Shown here piece after piece: positions 15,140 to 24,639 of a DNA stretch of 64,000 nucleotides; position 1 is the stretch's first letter; each line of letters opens with the position of its first letter. The translations under genes and the position numbers were made by a program. Origin of the DNA: Pseudomonadota bacterium (lineage in GTDB: Bacteria > Bdellovibrionota > Bacteriovoracia > Bacteriovoracales > Bacteriovoracaceae); contig JAIYBW010000002.1 of the NCBI GenBank assembly GCA_027488375.1, positions 248,001 through 312,000 on the forward strand. Direction: 5' to 3'. The notes below the pieces were generated by a model. That model made no database searches. It was not told the DNA's origin and worked only from the letters and a program-made list of their open reading frames with translations.

Positions 15140-16003
15140 TTACTTGAAAGTGACCTTAAGTGGGCAATGATCTGAGACTGTTTGATAACTTAATCCTAAT
15201 TCTTCTGGAGTAGCATCTTTACAGTCAAGTTTTGCACAATGCGACCCAAGGGCAATATCTTTTACGTTTGCATGCAGCTCATCATTTAGAACAATATGAT
15301 CAAGAATTGAGGACTGGTGGCGACCATTTCCTAGCGTTCCTTCCCAGTATGAAGTACAACCTAAGTTTTCTGAAGTTGTCCGAAGATCAGAATTCGTAAG
15401 AAATTTTTCAAACTGAGTGAAGTCCTGATCTTTGATATTATAACCAGTCGTATTAAAGTCACCCATCAGGATTAACTTTTCTGACTTCAATTGCTTAGAA
15501 AGTTTTGTTAGCAATTCATACTGAGTCCATCGTTGCTGCATGGCCTGAGTTGCTCCACCCGCTTTTAGATGAACGGCTGCAAACATAAATTTTTCTTTGG
15601 ATAATTTATTTTGCAAAGTTACGATAAGAACTGGTCTTAAGCTCCCACAGGCCTGGTCGCTTCCAGAAAAACTGAGGTCTTCGATTTGCCCAACAAAATT
15701 AAATAATTTTGTATTATAGACAATGGCCAACCTTTGCTTTCCCCCTCCTCCACATTTAGAAAGAGCGATTTGATAATCAGGTAAGTTTTGTTTAATTACT
15801 TTTTCAAAAGCTTCAGCATTAACGACTTCGATAAAAGTCATGACATCACTTTTGAATTCTTTAATCGTTTTGCTGAGTTCCTGAATATTTGTAGGACCAG
15901 CAAATCGATCATGATCAAAATTACGAATATTATAAGAGGAGACACTCCAATCGGCCCATGCTTGAGATCCGATAAGGAGCAAAAAAACTAGCAACGTCTT
16001 CAT
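15140..16003 (-). CDS. Secreted endonuclease/exonuclease/phosphatase-fold protein
   Basis: I prefer ATG 16003 (287 residues), which places the signal peptide MKTLLVFLLLIGSQAWA at the N-terminus; an ATG at 16015 adds four residues. EEP-fold (DNase I-like) motifs appear in order: SYNIRNF, FIEVVNAEAF with the metal-binding Glu, LMGDFNTTG with the catalytic Asp-Asn pair, SSILDHIVL, and VSDHCPLKVTF at the C-terminus. Probably a secreted metal-dependent nuclease or phosphodiesterase; it could serve DNA digestion outside the cell. Cysteines in SKCGGGG, DQACGS and LGCTSY may be disulfide bonded. Confidence 0.85.
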   Translation of the reverse strand: MKTLLVFLLLIGSQAWADWSVSSYNIRNFDHDRFAGPTNIQELSKTIKEFKSDVMTFIEVVNAEAFEKVIKQNLPDYQIALSKCGGGGKQRLAIVYNTKLFNFVGQIEDLSFSGSDQACGSLRPVLIVTLQNKLSKEKFMFAAVHLKAGGATQAMQQRWTQYELLTKLSKQLKSEKLILMGDFNTTGYNIKDQDFTQFEKFLTNSDLRTTSENLGCTSYWEGTLGNGRHQSSILDHIVLNDELHANVKDIALGSHCAKLDCKDATPEELGLSYQTVSDHCPLKVTFK

Positions 16004-16107
16004 GTACACATCCATGTAAAAAGAATTGCCTCTATTGAAGAATTTCCGACTTTATTTGGCAATGAGAGATTTATAAAAGTTCATTTCTTCACACAATCCT
16101 GACAATT

Positions 16108-16536
16108 TTACTTCAAAGCAGTTCTTATTTTTTCAATAGTTTGTTGAGCTGCCTCAGGAGTTATTTTGGCCTTTTCAAATTCTTGCATCCTCAACCAAGG
16201 TGGATCAAAGAACTGAGCATCCTCTTTAAATCTTGGGAAAAAGTGCCAGTGGACATGGGCAACAACATTACCAAGGCTACACATGTTCATTTTATCTGGT
16301 TTAAAGGCCAACTCTATCGCCTTTGAAGACTGCATAAGTTCTCTAAAAAATTTCTCTTGAACCGGTGCTGGAATATCCGTCATCTCCTTGTGGTGATCTT
16401 TTAAGACCGCCACACTATAACCTGGATAAAACTGATGTTCACCTAACATGAGATAACTGTGCTCAAATTCATGAATAAGATAGGGGTATTTTCCTAAATT
16501 CGTTTGTTTAATTCTCTCGCATAAAGGACAACTCAT
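16108..16536 (-). CDS. HIT-family nucleotide hydrolase
   Basis: 142 residues. The N-terminal MSCPLCERI suggests half of the zinc site seen in some HIT proteins. The histidine triad is HVHWHFFPR (residues 94-98), and QFYPGYSVAVLKDHH is the usual beta-strand region before it. HIT proteins act on dinucleoside polyphosphates or AMP derivatives through the central triad histidine. The gene follows the 2OG-oxygenase gene by 9 nt, so they probably form one transcript. Confidence 0.9.
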   Translation of the reverse strand: MSCPLCERIKQTNLGKYPYLIHEFEHSYLMLGEHQFYPGYSVAVLKDHHKEMTDIPAPVQEKFFRELMQSSKAIELAFKPDKMNMCSLGNVVAHVHWHFFPRFKEDAQFFDPPWLRMQEFEKAKITPEAAQQTIEKIRTALK

Positions 16537-16545
16537 CTACTTACC

Positions 16546-17142
16546 TCAGTATAAATTTTTAGTATGGATCCAACCTGTTAAGCTCCAGCGTTCCTTGTGA
16601 GATATTTTAACTTCATGAGGAAACTCTCCCGGCAAAAAACACATGAAAGATCCTGGGCGTGGAATAATTGTTTCTAAGATACGACCGTCCTTATCATAAA
16701 GCACAAGCTCACCACCATCGGCTTCGGTCCAATCAGAGTGGAGATAAAAAATAAAAGTAAAACCTCGAGAAGAATCTTGCTCAAAGCGATCCAGGTGTTT
16801 TTTATAAAAAGTGCCAGGTGGATATTTGGCCAGATGGCACTCAAAATCTCTTAAACCAAAAAAGAACGCCTGATTTAAGCCCTCTTTCAAATGATTTAAA
16901 AAATCAGTGGCAAATTTCAATGAACTTGGAGGATCCAAAGGATCAATCCAATAAACCCAATCCCCTCTGATACTTTCTTCTCTCTGCAGCAGCTGGTTTT
17001 TACCGACTCTGGCCGGAGAGAATTCCTGATAAAAAAGATCAGACAAGGATTCAAGGGTGTGCCTATCCACAAAGTCCTGTTGATAACTCCAGCCTTTTAA
17101 CTCAATATCTTGAATAATTTTATCAGTTTTCCACTTTTCCAT
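16546..17142 (-). CDS. 2-oxoglutarate/Fe(II) dioxygenase (prolyl-4-hydroxylase type)
   Basis: 198 residues from ATG 17142; a TTG two codons earlier is less likely. The iron ligands are His116 and Asp118 (YKKHLDRF) and His176 (FPHEVK), and the 2-oxoglutarate Arg185 lies in ERWSLTGWIH. GGELVLYD is the usual strand between them. Members related to SM-20/EGL-9 hydroxylate prolyl residues, in bacteria for example in EF-Tu. The substrate here is not shown. Confidence 0.88.
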   Translation of the reverse strand: MEKWKTDKIIQDIELKGWSYQQDFVDRHTLESLSDLFYQEFSPARVGKNQLLQREESIRGDWVYWIDPLDPPSSLKFATDFLNHLKEGLNQAFFFGLRDFECHLAKYPPGTFYKKHLDRFEQDSSRGFTFIFYLHSDWTEADGGELVLYDKDGRILETIIPRPGSFMCFLPGEFPHEVKISHKERWSLTGWIHTKNLY

Positions 17143-17220
17143 AATCAATCTTTCCCCTATTGTATGAAGCTCAAACCAAGAGGAAAATCAAAATAACTCA
17201 AAACTACCGAGGTTTTTTTT

Positions 17221-17706
17221 ATGAAGCTTATGACATTTATCTTTGCCCTCTCTCTATCTCTCAATTCCTTTGCCGGTTGGAGAAAAGATTCACGCAAAGT
17301 CCTCAAAGAATATTGTTATGCCTGCCAAAATACAGAAGTGAAAATTGATTCCATTACACCTAATGATTGGATCAAAGGACATGTCGTAGGTCTTCCAGTT
17401 GAAGCTTATGATAAGTTTAAAGTTGTCTTCTATGTTAAAACGAATTACTGGTACATTCACCCTTATATGTATTACCCAGGTCAAGATGAAGGCTACAGCT
17501 ACTCAAACATCAATGAACGTGGTGAATTCAAAGTAAAGACTGTGAAAAGAAATGTTCCTTCAAAGGAACTTGCAGCAGTGATCGTGCCTAAAACGTTTAA
17601 GATTGCCGCTCAAAAATGGTGGCTGAAGCCTATTTTAGGTTTTGTTGGTGGCGTTCTTAAGTATCAATGCGCTTCAACTATCGTAGCTGGGAACGGTGAC
17701 TTCTAA
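17221..17706 (+). CDS. Hypothetical secreted protein (161 aa)
   Basis: Signal peptide MKLMTFIFALSLSLNSFAG, then an all-beta looking domain rich in Tyr and Trp (VKTNYWYIHPYMYYPGQ). Cysteines occur in YCYACQ and YQCAS. The sequence from residue 47 (DWIKGHVVGLPVEAYDKFKVVFYVKT) resembles a small carbohydrate-binding or Ig-like sandwich, but I cannot name the family. The 3' end overlaps the convergent MATE gene by 29 nt. Confidence 0.65.
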   Translation: MKLMTFIFALSLSLNSFAGWRKDSRKVLKEYCYACQNTEVKIDSITPNDWIKGHVVGLPVEAYDKFKVVFYVKTNYWYIHPYMYYPGQDEGYSYSNINERGEFKVKTVKRNVPSKELAAVIVPKTFKIAAQKWWLKPILGFVGGVLKYQCASTIVAGNGDF

Positions 17707-18997
17707 ATTCCCTTATTGTCACAAACGAAAGCATTAAGGCCACTACGGCCAAAGAGAGGGCAAGCCCAATCCAAAAACCTTGGGCTTCCATCTTGTATTT
17801 AAAAGCCAGCAAATATCCTAGTGGAAGACCGATAATCCAGTAACCGATAAATATCGAGATGGAGGACGGTCTTGTGACACTCACTCCTCTTAAAATACCA
17901 GAAAGAGTCACTTGAGCTCCATCAAAGAGTTGAAAACAAGCGATCCAAAAGAGAAGCTTCACGCCCCAATTTATCACCTCAGCATCTGAAGTATAAAAAC
18001 CAATAATGGGACCTGGAAAAAGATAAAAAGTCAGTCCCATAAGAACTGAAAATACAAATGAAGCCAAAAGACTCATCTGTGAAAAGATTTTTATGACATC
18101 AAATCTTTTTTCACCATAAGCATGACCAACTTTAACAGCAACCGCCGACGAAATTGAAAGTGGAATCATAAAGGCCAAAGAGCCAATATTTAAGGCCAAA
18201 TTGTTGGCGGCAACTTGGTCTTCAGCAAAATACCCCACAAATAACGTTACAGAACAAAAAGCCATAATTTCAAAAAAGAGAGATGCAGAGATTGGAAATC
18301 CAACTTTAAAAAAATCTCTCATGAGATCCCAATTTATTTTTTTTAAACTTTTCCAAAGAGGAAAGGCCAGCAGCATAAGAACGATGGCCATCATAGTTCG
18401 GCATAATAGACTGGCCCACGCAAGACCTGCCTCTTTTAGACTTGGTATTCCCCATAGACCAAAAACAAATATCCAATTTATTCCGAGATTAAAAGCTGCA
18501 GCTCCAATGGCAGTCACATTCGCCGCCATGGTTTTTTCTTGCGCCTGATAAAACTCTTTAATTCCCTGATAAAGGTTCAGTCCGATGGTAGAAAAACTCG
18601 TAATAAGAATATATTCCTGAATAATTCTATTCAATTCAGGCCCGTAATTAAGGACAGGAACTAAAAAATAACTTAATAGAGAAATGATTCCAGAACCAAT
18701 CGCTACGAGAAGGCTGTAAAAAAGTATTGTCCAAAAATACTGATCAACATTTTCTCCCTGTCCACGTTTCTGGGCCAGTAAAGGCGCAATAGAAAACTGA
18801 AGACCTAAAAGAGAAATCTGAATTGGATTTAAAATAGAGATTGCTAAGCCGATGGCCGCAAGACTTTCTCTGGAATAGCGGCCCGCCACCACCATATCTC
18901 CCGTTCCTATTAACATCAGCCCTACTTGACCAAATATAATGGGAGCAGAAAAAACGAGAAGTTGCTTCAAGGCTTGGGTTCGAGTGAGTGTTTGCAT
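17678..18997 (-). CDS. MATE-family multidrug/Na+ efflux protein (NorM-like)
   Basis: 439 residues with 12 predicted helices in two related halves. Features: GQVGLMLIGTGDMVVAGRYS in TM1-2, a matching GYFAEDQVAANNLALN region at the start of the second half, and the long hydrophobic repeats typical of MATE proteins. It exports cationic organic compounds against Na+ or H+. The ATG overlaps the stop of the deformylase gene by one base (TAATG), so the two are translationally coupled. Confidence 0.92.
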   Translation of the reverse strand: MQTLTRTQALKQLLVFSAPIIFGQVGLMLIGTGDMVVAGRYSRESLAAIGLAISILNPIQISLLGLQFSIAPLLAQKRGQGENVDQYFWTILFYSLLVAIGSGIISLLSYFLVPVLNYGPELNRIIQEYILITSFSTIGLNLYQGIKEFYQAQEKTMAANVTAIGAAAFNLGINWIFVFGLWGIPSLKEAGLAWASLLCRTMMAIVLMLLAFPLWKSLKKINWDLMRDFFKVGFPISASLFFEIMAFCSVTLFVGYFAEDQVAANNLALNIGSLAFMIPLSISSAVAVKVGHAYGEKRFDVIKIFSQMSLLASFVFSVLMGLTFYLFPGPIIGFYTSDAEVINWGVKLLFWIACFQLFDGAQVTLSGILRGVSVTRPSSISIFIGYWIIGLPLGYLLAFKYKMEAQGFWIGLALSLAVVALMLSFVTIREFRSHRSQLR

Positions 18998-19539
18998 TAT
19001 TCGATCACTTGATTTGAAAGATTGAATTGTTCAAACTCTTCTTGATAAGTTAAAAGCGCCGGATCTTTTAAGCGATCAATGTAGAGCTTACCAAAAAGAT
19101 GATCAAGCTCATGCTGAACAACTGTTGCTAAAAATCCTTTGGCCTCTAACTCTCTCTCTGCTCCATTTTGATCGAAGTAACGAACTAAAATATGCTGAGG
19201 TCTTTCCACGAAGCCACGAAGACCAGGCACAGAGAGACAACCTTCCCAGTAACCTTTTTTATCCTCACTTATGACTTGAATGGTGGGATTTATAAAAACT
19301 GTAAATGGCAGATTAATTTCTTGCCCATAACGATTGAGTCCCTCAAGCTCAATGATGCAGACCTGTAGAGAAACACCAATTTGAGGCGCCGCGATTCCGA
19401 TTCCACCGTAGTGAGCCATAGAATCTTTCATATCAACAATCAATTGAGCAATATCGTCAGACTTTATCATTTCAAGAGAAACTTTTTGGGACATCATTCT
19501 AAGGATTGGATTTCCCATTCGACAAACTGGACGAATCAT
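18997..19539 (-). CDS. def: Peptide deformylase
   Basis: 180 residues from ATG 19539, with GAGGAG 8 nt upstream; the TTG six codons earlier lies before that ribosome site. All three deformylase motifs are present: GIGIAAPQIG (motif 1), WEGCLSVPG with the metal-binding Cys (motif 2), and QHELDHLFG with the HExxH-type His-Glu-His (motif 3). It removes the N-formyl group from new proteins. It is coupled to a MATE transporter rather than to fmt; the fmt gene is not in this window. Confidence 0.96.
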   Translation of the reverse strand: MIRPVCRMGNPILRMMSQKVSLEMIKSDDIAQLIVDMKDSMAHYGGIGIAAPQIGVSLQVCIIELEGLNRYGQEINLPFTVFINPTIQVISEDKKGYWEGCLSVPGLRGFVERPQHILVRYFDQNGAERELEAKGFLATVVQHELDHLFGKLYIDRLKDPALLTYQEEFEQFNLSNQVIE

Positions 19540-19617
19540 TAAAAAATCTCCTCTCAAGAAAATTCACTCATCTTTTGAACACTAAGACCGATTAGTTTAA
19601 TCGTCATAGGTAGGTGA

Positions 19618-20343
19618 ATGAATATTATAAAACTTTCTCTCCTCTTCATAGTCCCTCTTTTAATTTCTGCTAATTCATTTAGTGGTGTTAAAGAGATGAA
19701 CAAATTAGTCTTTGACCTTGAGACTTCACGACTTATTGAGGGAGAGATTCATTTTTCACTGGATGTTGTGAGCCTCAAAAAACTTAAAAAAAAATATCCC
19801 AAACTAATGGCCCTAGATACAACTGGTTTTAGTAAAACGCCCCAAACAAAAATAGTCCTCACTAAAACGGCTTACATCGTAAAAAAGCCCGCTGGATTTT
19901 TTGACCATGAGAATATTGGGAGTGAGGAATTTACGAAACATTTCATGGGTGACCAGAAGGTAAAGAAGTTGGATAAGCAAAGTTATAAAATTTCTGTTCC
20001 AGGTGCTGACTCTTATGAATATCAAATGAAAACTTTTTTTGATTCAGATGATATCAGTACGCTTCCTGACTCAAAAGTTATCCGAGCTGTCACTGAAGTC
20101 AAAAAACTAGATGTTATTTCCCAAAGTGCGACTCTTCTTATTTTTAGAGAATTTAGTAAATTTACGAAGTACAGCGCAGGCTCAATTGAGGTTAGTTCTA
20201 TTATTCCTTTAAAAGAAAATAAAACGCTCATAATTACTTATGGGTTGACGGCTATCAAAAAATACTACGCCCTTAAACCACTCCTCAAGCAAACCCATAT
20301 GAAAGATATTCAAATTCAAAAAAATCTTATCAATCAGTATTGA
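19618..20343 (+). CDS. Hypothetical secreted protein (241 aa)
   Basis: Signal peptide of about 22 residues (MNIIKLSLLFIVPLLISANS), no other membrane segment and no cysteine in the mature part. The domain is basic (LKKLKKKYPK) and of mixed alpha/beta character; the last third could be a START- or periplasmic-type fold, but I cannot support a family. Its TGA (20341-20343) directly abuts the TGA of the convergent HPF-like gene, making the palindrome TGATCA. Confidence 0.65.
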   Translation: MNIIKLSLLFIVPLLISANSFSGVKEMNKLVFDLETSRLIEGEIHFSLDVVSLKKLKKKYPKLMALDTTGFSKTPQTKIVLTKTAYIVKKPAGFFDHENIGSEEFTKHFMGDQKVKKLDKQSYKISVPGADSYEYQMKTFFDSDDISTLPDSKVIRAVTEVKKLDVISQSATLLIFREFSKFTKYSAGSIEVSSIIPLKENKTLIITYGLTAIKKYYALKPLLKQTHMKDIQIQKNLINQY

Positions 20344-20643
20344 TCATTTTAATTTTTTCGTTCTCACCCAATTTTTCCTCTCCTCACTCAAGGCCCTGAG
20401 AGCAGCATTAAGAACCTGCGAAAAGCTTTCAAATAAATTTTCACCTTGGGCAGAGAAATCAAATTTTTTTGAGCTATGCTGAACGGAGAGATGACTTTCA
20501 AAATGCTGGCCATGACCTTTAACATTTAAATGAACTCGATCATCAGGCCGAAGAAACTTCTCTAACCGCTCAAGCCGTTTTTCTAAAAACTGATCTAGCC
20601 AGGGTGAATGTCGAATTTGATCAAAGTGAAGTTGAATATTCAT
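20344..20643 (-). CDS. HPF/RaiA-like ribosome-associated protein (short form)
   Basis: 99 residues from ATG 20643, with GGAGG 6 nt upstream; the longer start would lie in front of that ribosome site. The beta-alpha-beta-beta-beta-alpha pattern (MNIQLHFDQIRHSPWLDQFL ... VHLNVKGHGQHFESHLSV ... LFESFSQVLNAALRAL) fits the sigma-54-modulation/HPF fold that binds the 30S decoding region and silences ribosomes. The C-terminus KNWVRTKKLK is basic. There is no long-HPF C-terminal dimer domain. Confidence 0.75.
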   Translation of the reverse strand: MNIQLHFDQIRHSPWLDQFLEKRLERLEKFLRPDDRVHLNVKGHGQHFESHLSVQHSSKKFDFSAQGENLFESFSQVLNAALRALSEERKNWVRTKKLK

Positions 20644-20893
20644 AAAATCCTCCACTCCTCTAGGTTAGCCTAAGACTCTAAACTCTGCCGGCCAGACCTT
20701 AAAAATTGAGCTTAAATTCAGCCTTTAAACAAAAGAGAGTGTCCAACTCTTATACGGCCGTTATAAAACAGGCCTTCTCCATACCCTTAAATATCTGAAA
20801 ATAGGTCATTGTTTTTGGCATTTCACTTGAAAGATCCCTGAACAACTTGGTCATCAGGAAGAGGATCAGTTTATCAATAATTGGGGGTATTAT

Positions 20894-21283
20894 ATGAAAC
20901 AAAAAACACTTTCACTTTCAACCATTTTAGGATTCCTGGGTTTACTGATCATGATCCATACTTTTAGCGCTCATGCGGCTTCAGGCGCTATCGAATGCAA
21001 GACCTCATTTGGAGAGAAAAGTTTTATCATTGAAGATGGTCGAATTTCTTTTCACAAAGAAGACTTAAGTGGAAACGGCCGGTCTATATCTTCACTTTCA
21101 GGTGATTCTGTACGAACACAAACTAAACATTTGGGCTTTGTAAAAACACTTTATATTGAGGGCCACAAACACAAAATTAACATCCAAAATGCCCAAAATT
21201 TCTCAGATGTTAATGACTACCTTTCAATTACGTCCCCTAAAGGACACGAGATGACTTACCCCCTGAGTTGTCAATCGGTCTAA
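20894..21283 (+). CDS. Hypothetical secreted protein (129 aa)
   Basis: Signal peptide cleaved near SAHAA, then a beta-rich domain with two cysteines (IECKTSF and PLSCQSV) placed to form one disulfide between the ends. No family recognised. It has its own 5' region (20656-20893, no other gene seen) and a strong terminator behind it, so it is monocistronic. Confidence 0.65.
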   Translation: MKQKTLSLSTILGFLGLLIMIHTFSAHAASGAIECKTSFGEKSFIIEDGRISFHKEDLSGNGRSISSLSGDSVRTQTKHLGFVKTLYIEGHKHKINIQNAQNFSDVNDYLSITSPKGHEMTYPLSCQSV

Positions 21284-21304
21284 TAGAGATATCCCACCCT
21301 TTTT

Positions 21305-21342
21305 AAAAAGGGACCTGGCCGGATGCTGAGGTCCCTTTTTTA
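21305..21342 (+). terminator. Strong rho-independent terminator
   Basis: AAAAAGGGACCT (21305-21316) pairs with AGGTCCCTTTTT (21329-21340) around a 12-nt loop, followed by further T-rich sequence. It ends the gene at 20894-21283. Confidence 0.9.
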
Positions 21343-21376
21343 TTTTCAATTCCCATCATCATTGTTAAGTTAGGCT

Positions 21377-22129
21377 ATGTTTCAAATTTTAGTCACACTC
21401 CTCCTCTCAGTAACGAGCACGTTTGCCTATGCAGACAGGCCAGCTTCCTACACCGAGCTCTTAGACTACGTACAAGAAGCTCCTGATCAGGGTGAAACGA
21501 ATACTTGTCTTTATGTCGCCTCAACTGGTGCCATGGAGCTTTTAGCGAACAAGGCCATGGGACTAAAAAATCCACAACCTTATGGGCCAAATGATCTTTC
21601 AGAATCTTTTGTCATCAATGCTCCTGATACAATAAAGAAATCTTTTTTTGAGACTCCTGTTTTAAGATTCAATAAGGGTCATGCTATCCATATTTCTCAC
21701 TGGCCTTACGAAGCCTGGAAAAAAAATGAGATTAATAAATCGGTTTGGTGGAATCTTCCAAATTCATCTCAAGTGCCAAAAGTTAAGCTCCCATCGATTC
21801 AAACAATTAAGCTTTTTCAATTTGGTAATCGCTGGTCAACAGATGTTCTAGATGACTCTCATGTTGAGCAAATTAAGGAAGCCCTATGGGCCCACAAAAG
21901 CCCCATCATTGTGAATTATAATGATGAAGGCTTTTGGCATGTGATCTTAATCGTTGGCTATGATGATCATCTTCCGGGTGAATGCTATGACACTAACCCA
22001 AAAGAATGCGAAGGTGATATAGGCTCTTTTTACATTCGCGACTCATTCGGCATCAAAACCGAACTGAGAGACTATGATTGGTTTCGAGTAAAAGGCAATG
22101 CAGCCGCTGTGGTTAAGCTTGCTCCCTAG
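21377..22129 (+). CDS. Secreted papain-fold (C1-like) peptidase homologue
   Basis: 250 residues with a signal peptide (about 1-19). The papain-type order is visible: oxyanion Gln and nucleophile Cys44 in DQGETNTCLYVAS, and His188 in FWHVILIVGYDD. The third position reads IRDSFG, with Asp where papain has Asn in N-S-W. Peptidases of this type usually start as proenzymes; no clear propeptide is seen here. It may be an active exported protease or a binding relative. It has its own promoter region, after a strong terminator. Confidence 0.75.
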   Translation: MFQILVTLLLSVTSTFAYADRPASYTELLDYVQEAPDQGETNTCLYVASTGAMELLANKAMGLKNPQPYGPNDLSESFVINAPDTIKKSFFETPVLRFNKGHAIHISHWPYEAWKKNEINKSVWWNLPNSSQVPKVKLPSIQTIKLFQFGNRWSTDVLDDSHVEQIKEALWAHKSPIIVNYNDEGFWHVILIVGYDDHLPGECYDTNPKECEGDIGSFYIRDSFGIKTELRDYDWFRVKGNAAAVVKLAP

Positions 22130-22222
22130 TTATTTCTCTCTAATGCACTCTCCCATCATCTGATTCTGATTCAAATAAAGTGTAAATTCCATTAAGCTAA
22201 CTGAATAAAAAAAGGGAACTTT

Positions 22223-24622
22223 ATGGAATACAATTTCGCTGAACTCGAGCCTAAGTGGCAAAAATATTGGGATGATCACAAAACTTTTAAAACGATTCTA
22301 GATACGAGCAAACCAAAATATTACGTTCTTGATATGTTTCCCTATCCTTCTGGAGCTGGACTTCATGTCGGTCACCCTGAAGGTTACACGGCCACTGATA
22401 TCATGGCCCGCTACAAACGAATGAAAGGTTTCAATGTTCTTCACCCTATGGGTTGGGACTCATTTGGTTTACCTGCAGAAAATCACGCGATGAAAACTGG
22501 GATTCACCCGAACATCACGACACAAGATAATATTAAAACCTTTAAGCGCCAGCTGAAGATGCTTGGTTTCTCTTATGACTGGGACCGGGAAGTGGCGACT
22601 TCCAATATTGATTACTACAAGTGGACCCAGTGGATTTTTGTTCAGCTCTTTAATAAGGGTCTCGCTTACGAGTCCCACATGATGGTCAACTGGTGCCCGA
22701 ATCTCAAAACGGTTCTTGCGAATGAAGAAGTCATCAACGGCAAATCTGAAGTGGGTGGACATCCCGTCATCAGAAAACCGATGAAACAGTGGATGCTCAA
22801 GATCACTGAGTATGCTGAGCGCTTACTTCAAGATTTGGATCTTCTAGATTGGCCAGAGTCTGTTAAAGAAATGCAACGAGTATGGATCGGAAAATCGGAA
22901 GGGGCCATCATTAAGTTTAAAGTCGAAGGCTCATCTGAGGAGATTGAAGTTTTCACCTCTCGTCCTGATACGCTTTTCGGTGCGACCTATATGGTGCTGG
23001 CCCCGGAACATAAACTTGTTGATGTCATCACTACTGCTCCTCAAAAAAATGAAATCGCGAAGTACCGTGAGGTCACAGCTCTTAAATCTGATCTTGAACG
23101 AACTGAACTTAATAAAGATAAAACAGGCGCCTTCACTGGTGCCTATGCCCTTAATCCTGCAAACGGTGCCAAGGTTCCCGTTTATATCGCTGATTATGTG
23201 CTGAATACTTACGGGACTGGGGCCATCATGTCGGTTCCGGCCCACGATGAGCGTGATTGGGAATTTGCTAAAAAATTTAATCTCCCGATTATTGAAGTGG
23301 TTAAAGGTGGAAATGTACAGGAAGCCGCTTTCTCTGAAGATGGCGAGCATGTAAATTCTGATTTTTTAAATGGTCTGAATAAAGCTGATGGGATTTCAAA
23401 AATGATCTCATGGCTGGAAGATAAGAAGCTCGGCTCTAAAAAAGTGAACTACAAACTTCGCGACTGGCTTTTCTCTCGCCAGCGCTACTGGGGTGAGCCG
23501 TTTCCAATTCTCAAATTTGAAGATGGAACTGTTCGCTGCCTTGATGCGGATGAACTTCCCGTCGCCCTTCCTCAGGTGGAAAAATATGAGCCATCAGGAA
23601 CTGGTGAATCACCACTCGCGACCATTGAAGAGTGGTTGAATGTTGTTGATCCTAAAACTGGTAAGAAAGCTAAACGCGAAACCAACACCATGCCTCAATG
23701 GGCCGGATCTTGTTGGTACTACCTTCGCTTCTGTGATCCAGAAAATAAACAAGAGCCATGGAATTCAAAAATTGAAAACTACTGGATGCCGGTAGATCTT
23801 TATGTCGGTGGTGCTGAGCATGCGGTTCTTCACCTTCTTTACTCTCGCTTCTGGCACAAAGTACTTTTTGATCTAGGTCTTGTTTCAACTAAGGAGCCTT
23901 TCCATAAACTCGTGAACCAAGGCATGATCCTTGGTGAAGATGGCGAGAAAATGAGTAAGTCTCGTGGTAATGTAGTCAATCCTGATTCTGTCGTTAAAGA
24001 CTGTGGGGCCGATACACTTCGCCTTTATGAAATGTTTATGGGACCTTTAGAAAAAGTAAAACCATGGAACGCTAATGGCGTGAAAGGTGTTTATAACTTT
24101 TTAAATCGTGCTTTCCGCTTTTTCTTAGATTCCAACAATTATGCAGACACTGAAGATGCAAGCAACGTGAAAGAGCTGCATAAGCTGATGAAAAAAGTCA
24201 CAGAAGACATTGAAGAGATGCGCTTTAATACGGCCATCTCGCAAATGATGATTTTTGTGAATCACGTGTATAAAACGGGTAAAGTGACAAAACAAACTGC
24301 TGAAAAATTCGCTCTTGTTCTTTGTCCATTTGCTCCTCACTTAGCTGAAGAGCTTTGGAGTCATTTAGGTCACTCTAAAACTCTCTCTTATGAAGCATGG
24401 CCTCTTTTCGATGCGAACCTCGCTAAAGACGATACCATCACCATGGCGGTGCAAGTGAACGGTAAAACCCGTGGCACTTTTGATGTGGATGCTGGAATTT
24501 CTAAAGAAGATTTCTTCGCCCTTGTTAAGGCCGATGAAAAAGTCGCTAAGTACCTTCAAGGCACGATTGTTAAAGAAATTTATGTTCCAGGAAAAATTTG
24601 TAACTTCGTGGTTAAGGAATAG
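22223..24622 (+). CDS. leuS: Leucyl-tRNA synthetase
   Basis: 799 residues, slightly shorter than the typical bacterial enzyme. Class I signatures are clear: the HIGH-type site [16 protein letters not shown] near residues 38-53, an editing (CP1) domain with [12 protein letters not shown] and [15 protein letters not shown], a tryptophan-rich [11 protein letters not shown] region, and KMSKSRGN near residue 575. The C-terminal anticodon-binding domain ends [17 protein letters not shown]. It charges tRNA-Leu. Ribosome site AAGGGAA lies before the ATG. The stop codon is inside a hairpin shared with the next, convergent gene. Confidence 0.98.
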   Translation: MEYNFAELEPKWQKYWDDHKTFKTILDTSKPKYYVLDMFPYPSGAGLHVGHPEGYTATDIMARYKRMKGFNVLHPMGWDSFGLPAENHAMKTGIHPNITTQDNIKTFKRQLKMLGFSYDWDREVATSNIDYYKWTQWIFVQLFNKGLAYESHMMVNWCPNLKTVLANEEVINGKSEVGGHPVIRKPMKQWMLKITEYAERLLQDLDLLDWPESVKEMQRVWIGKSEGAIIKFKVEGSSEEIEVFTSRPDTLFGATYMVLAPEHKLVDVITTAPQKNEIAKYREVTALKSDLERTELNKDKTGAFTGAYALNPANGAKVPVYIADYVLNTYGTGAIMSVPAHDERDWEFAKKFNLPIIEVVKGGNVQEAAFSEDGEHVNSDFLNGLNKADGISKMISWLEDKKLGSKKVNYKLRDWLFSRQRYWGEPFPILKFEDGTVRCLDADELPVALPQVEKYEPSGTGESPLATIEEWLNVVDPKTGKKAKRETNTMPQWAGSCWYYLRFCDPENKQEPWNSKIENYWMPVDLYVGGAEHAVLHLLYSRFWHKVLFDLGLVSTKEPFHKLVNQGMILGEDGEKMSKSRGNVVNPDSVVKDCGADTLRLYEMFMGPLEKVKPWNANGVKGVYNFLNRAFRFFLDSNNYADTEDASNVKELHKLMKKVTEDIEEMRFNTAISQMMIFVNHVYKTGKVTKQTAEKFALVLCPFAPHLAEELWSHLGHSKTLSYEAWPLFDANLAKDDTITMAVQVNGKTRGTFDVDAGISKEDFFALVKADEKVAKYLQGTIVKEIYVPGKICNFVVKE

Positions 24623-24639
24623 GCTTTTGCCTATTCCTT
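24614..24639. terminator. Hairpin carrying both stop codons of leuS and its convergent neighbour
   Basis: AAGGAATAGGC (24614-24624) pairs perfectly with GCCTATTCCTT (24629-24639) around TTTT. The TAG of leuS (24620-24622) and the TAG of the minus-strand gene (24631-24633) are in the two arms. It can act in both directions, though there is no T-run. Confidence 0.55.
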
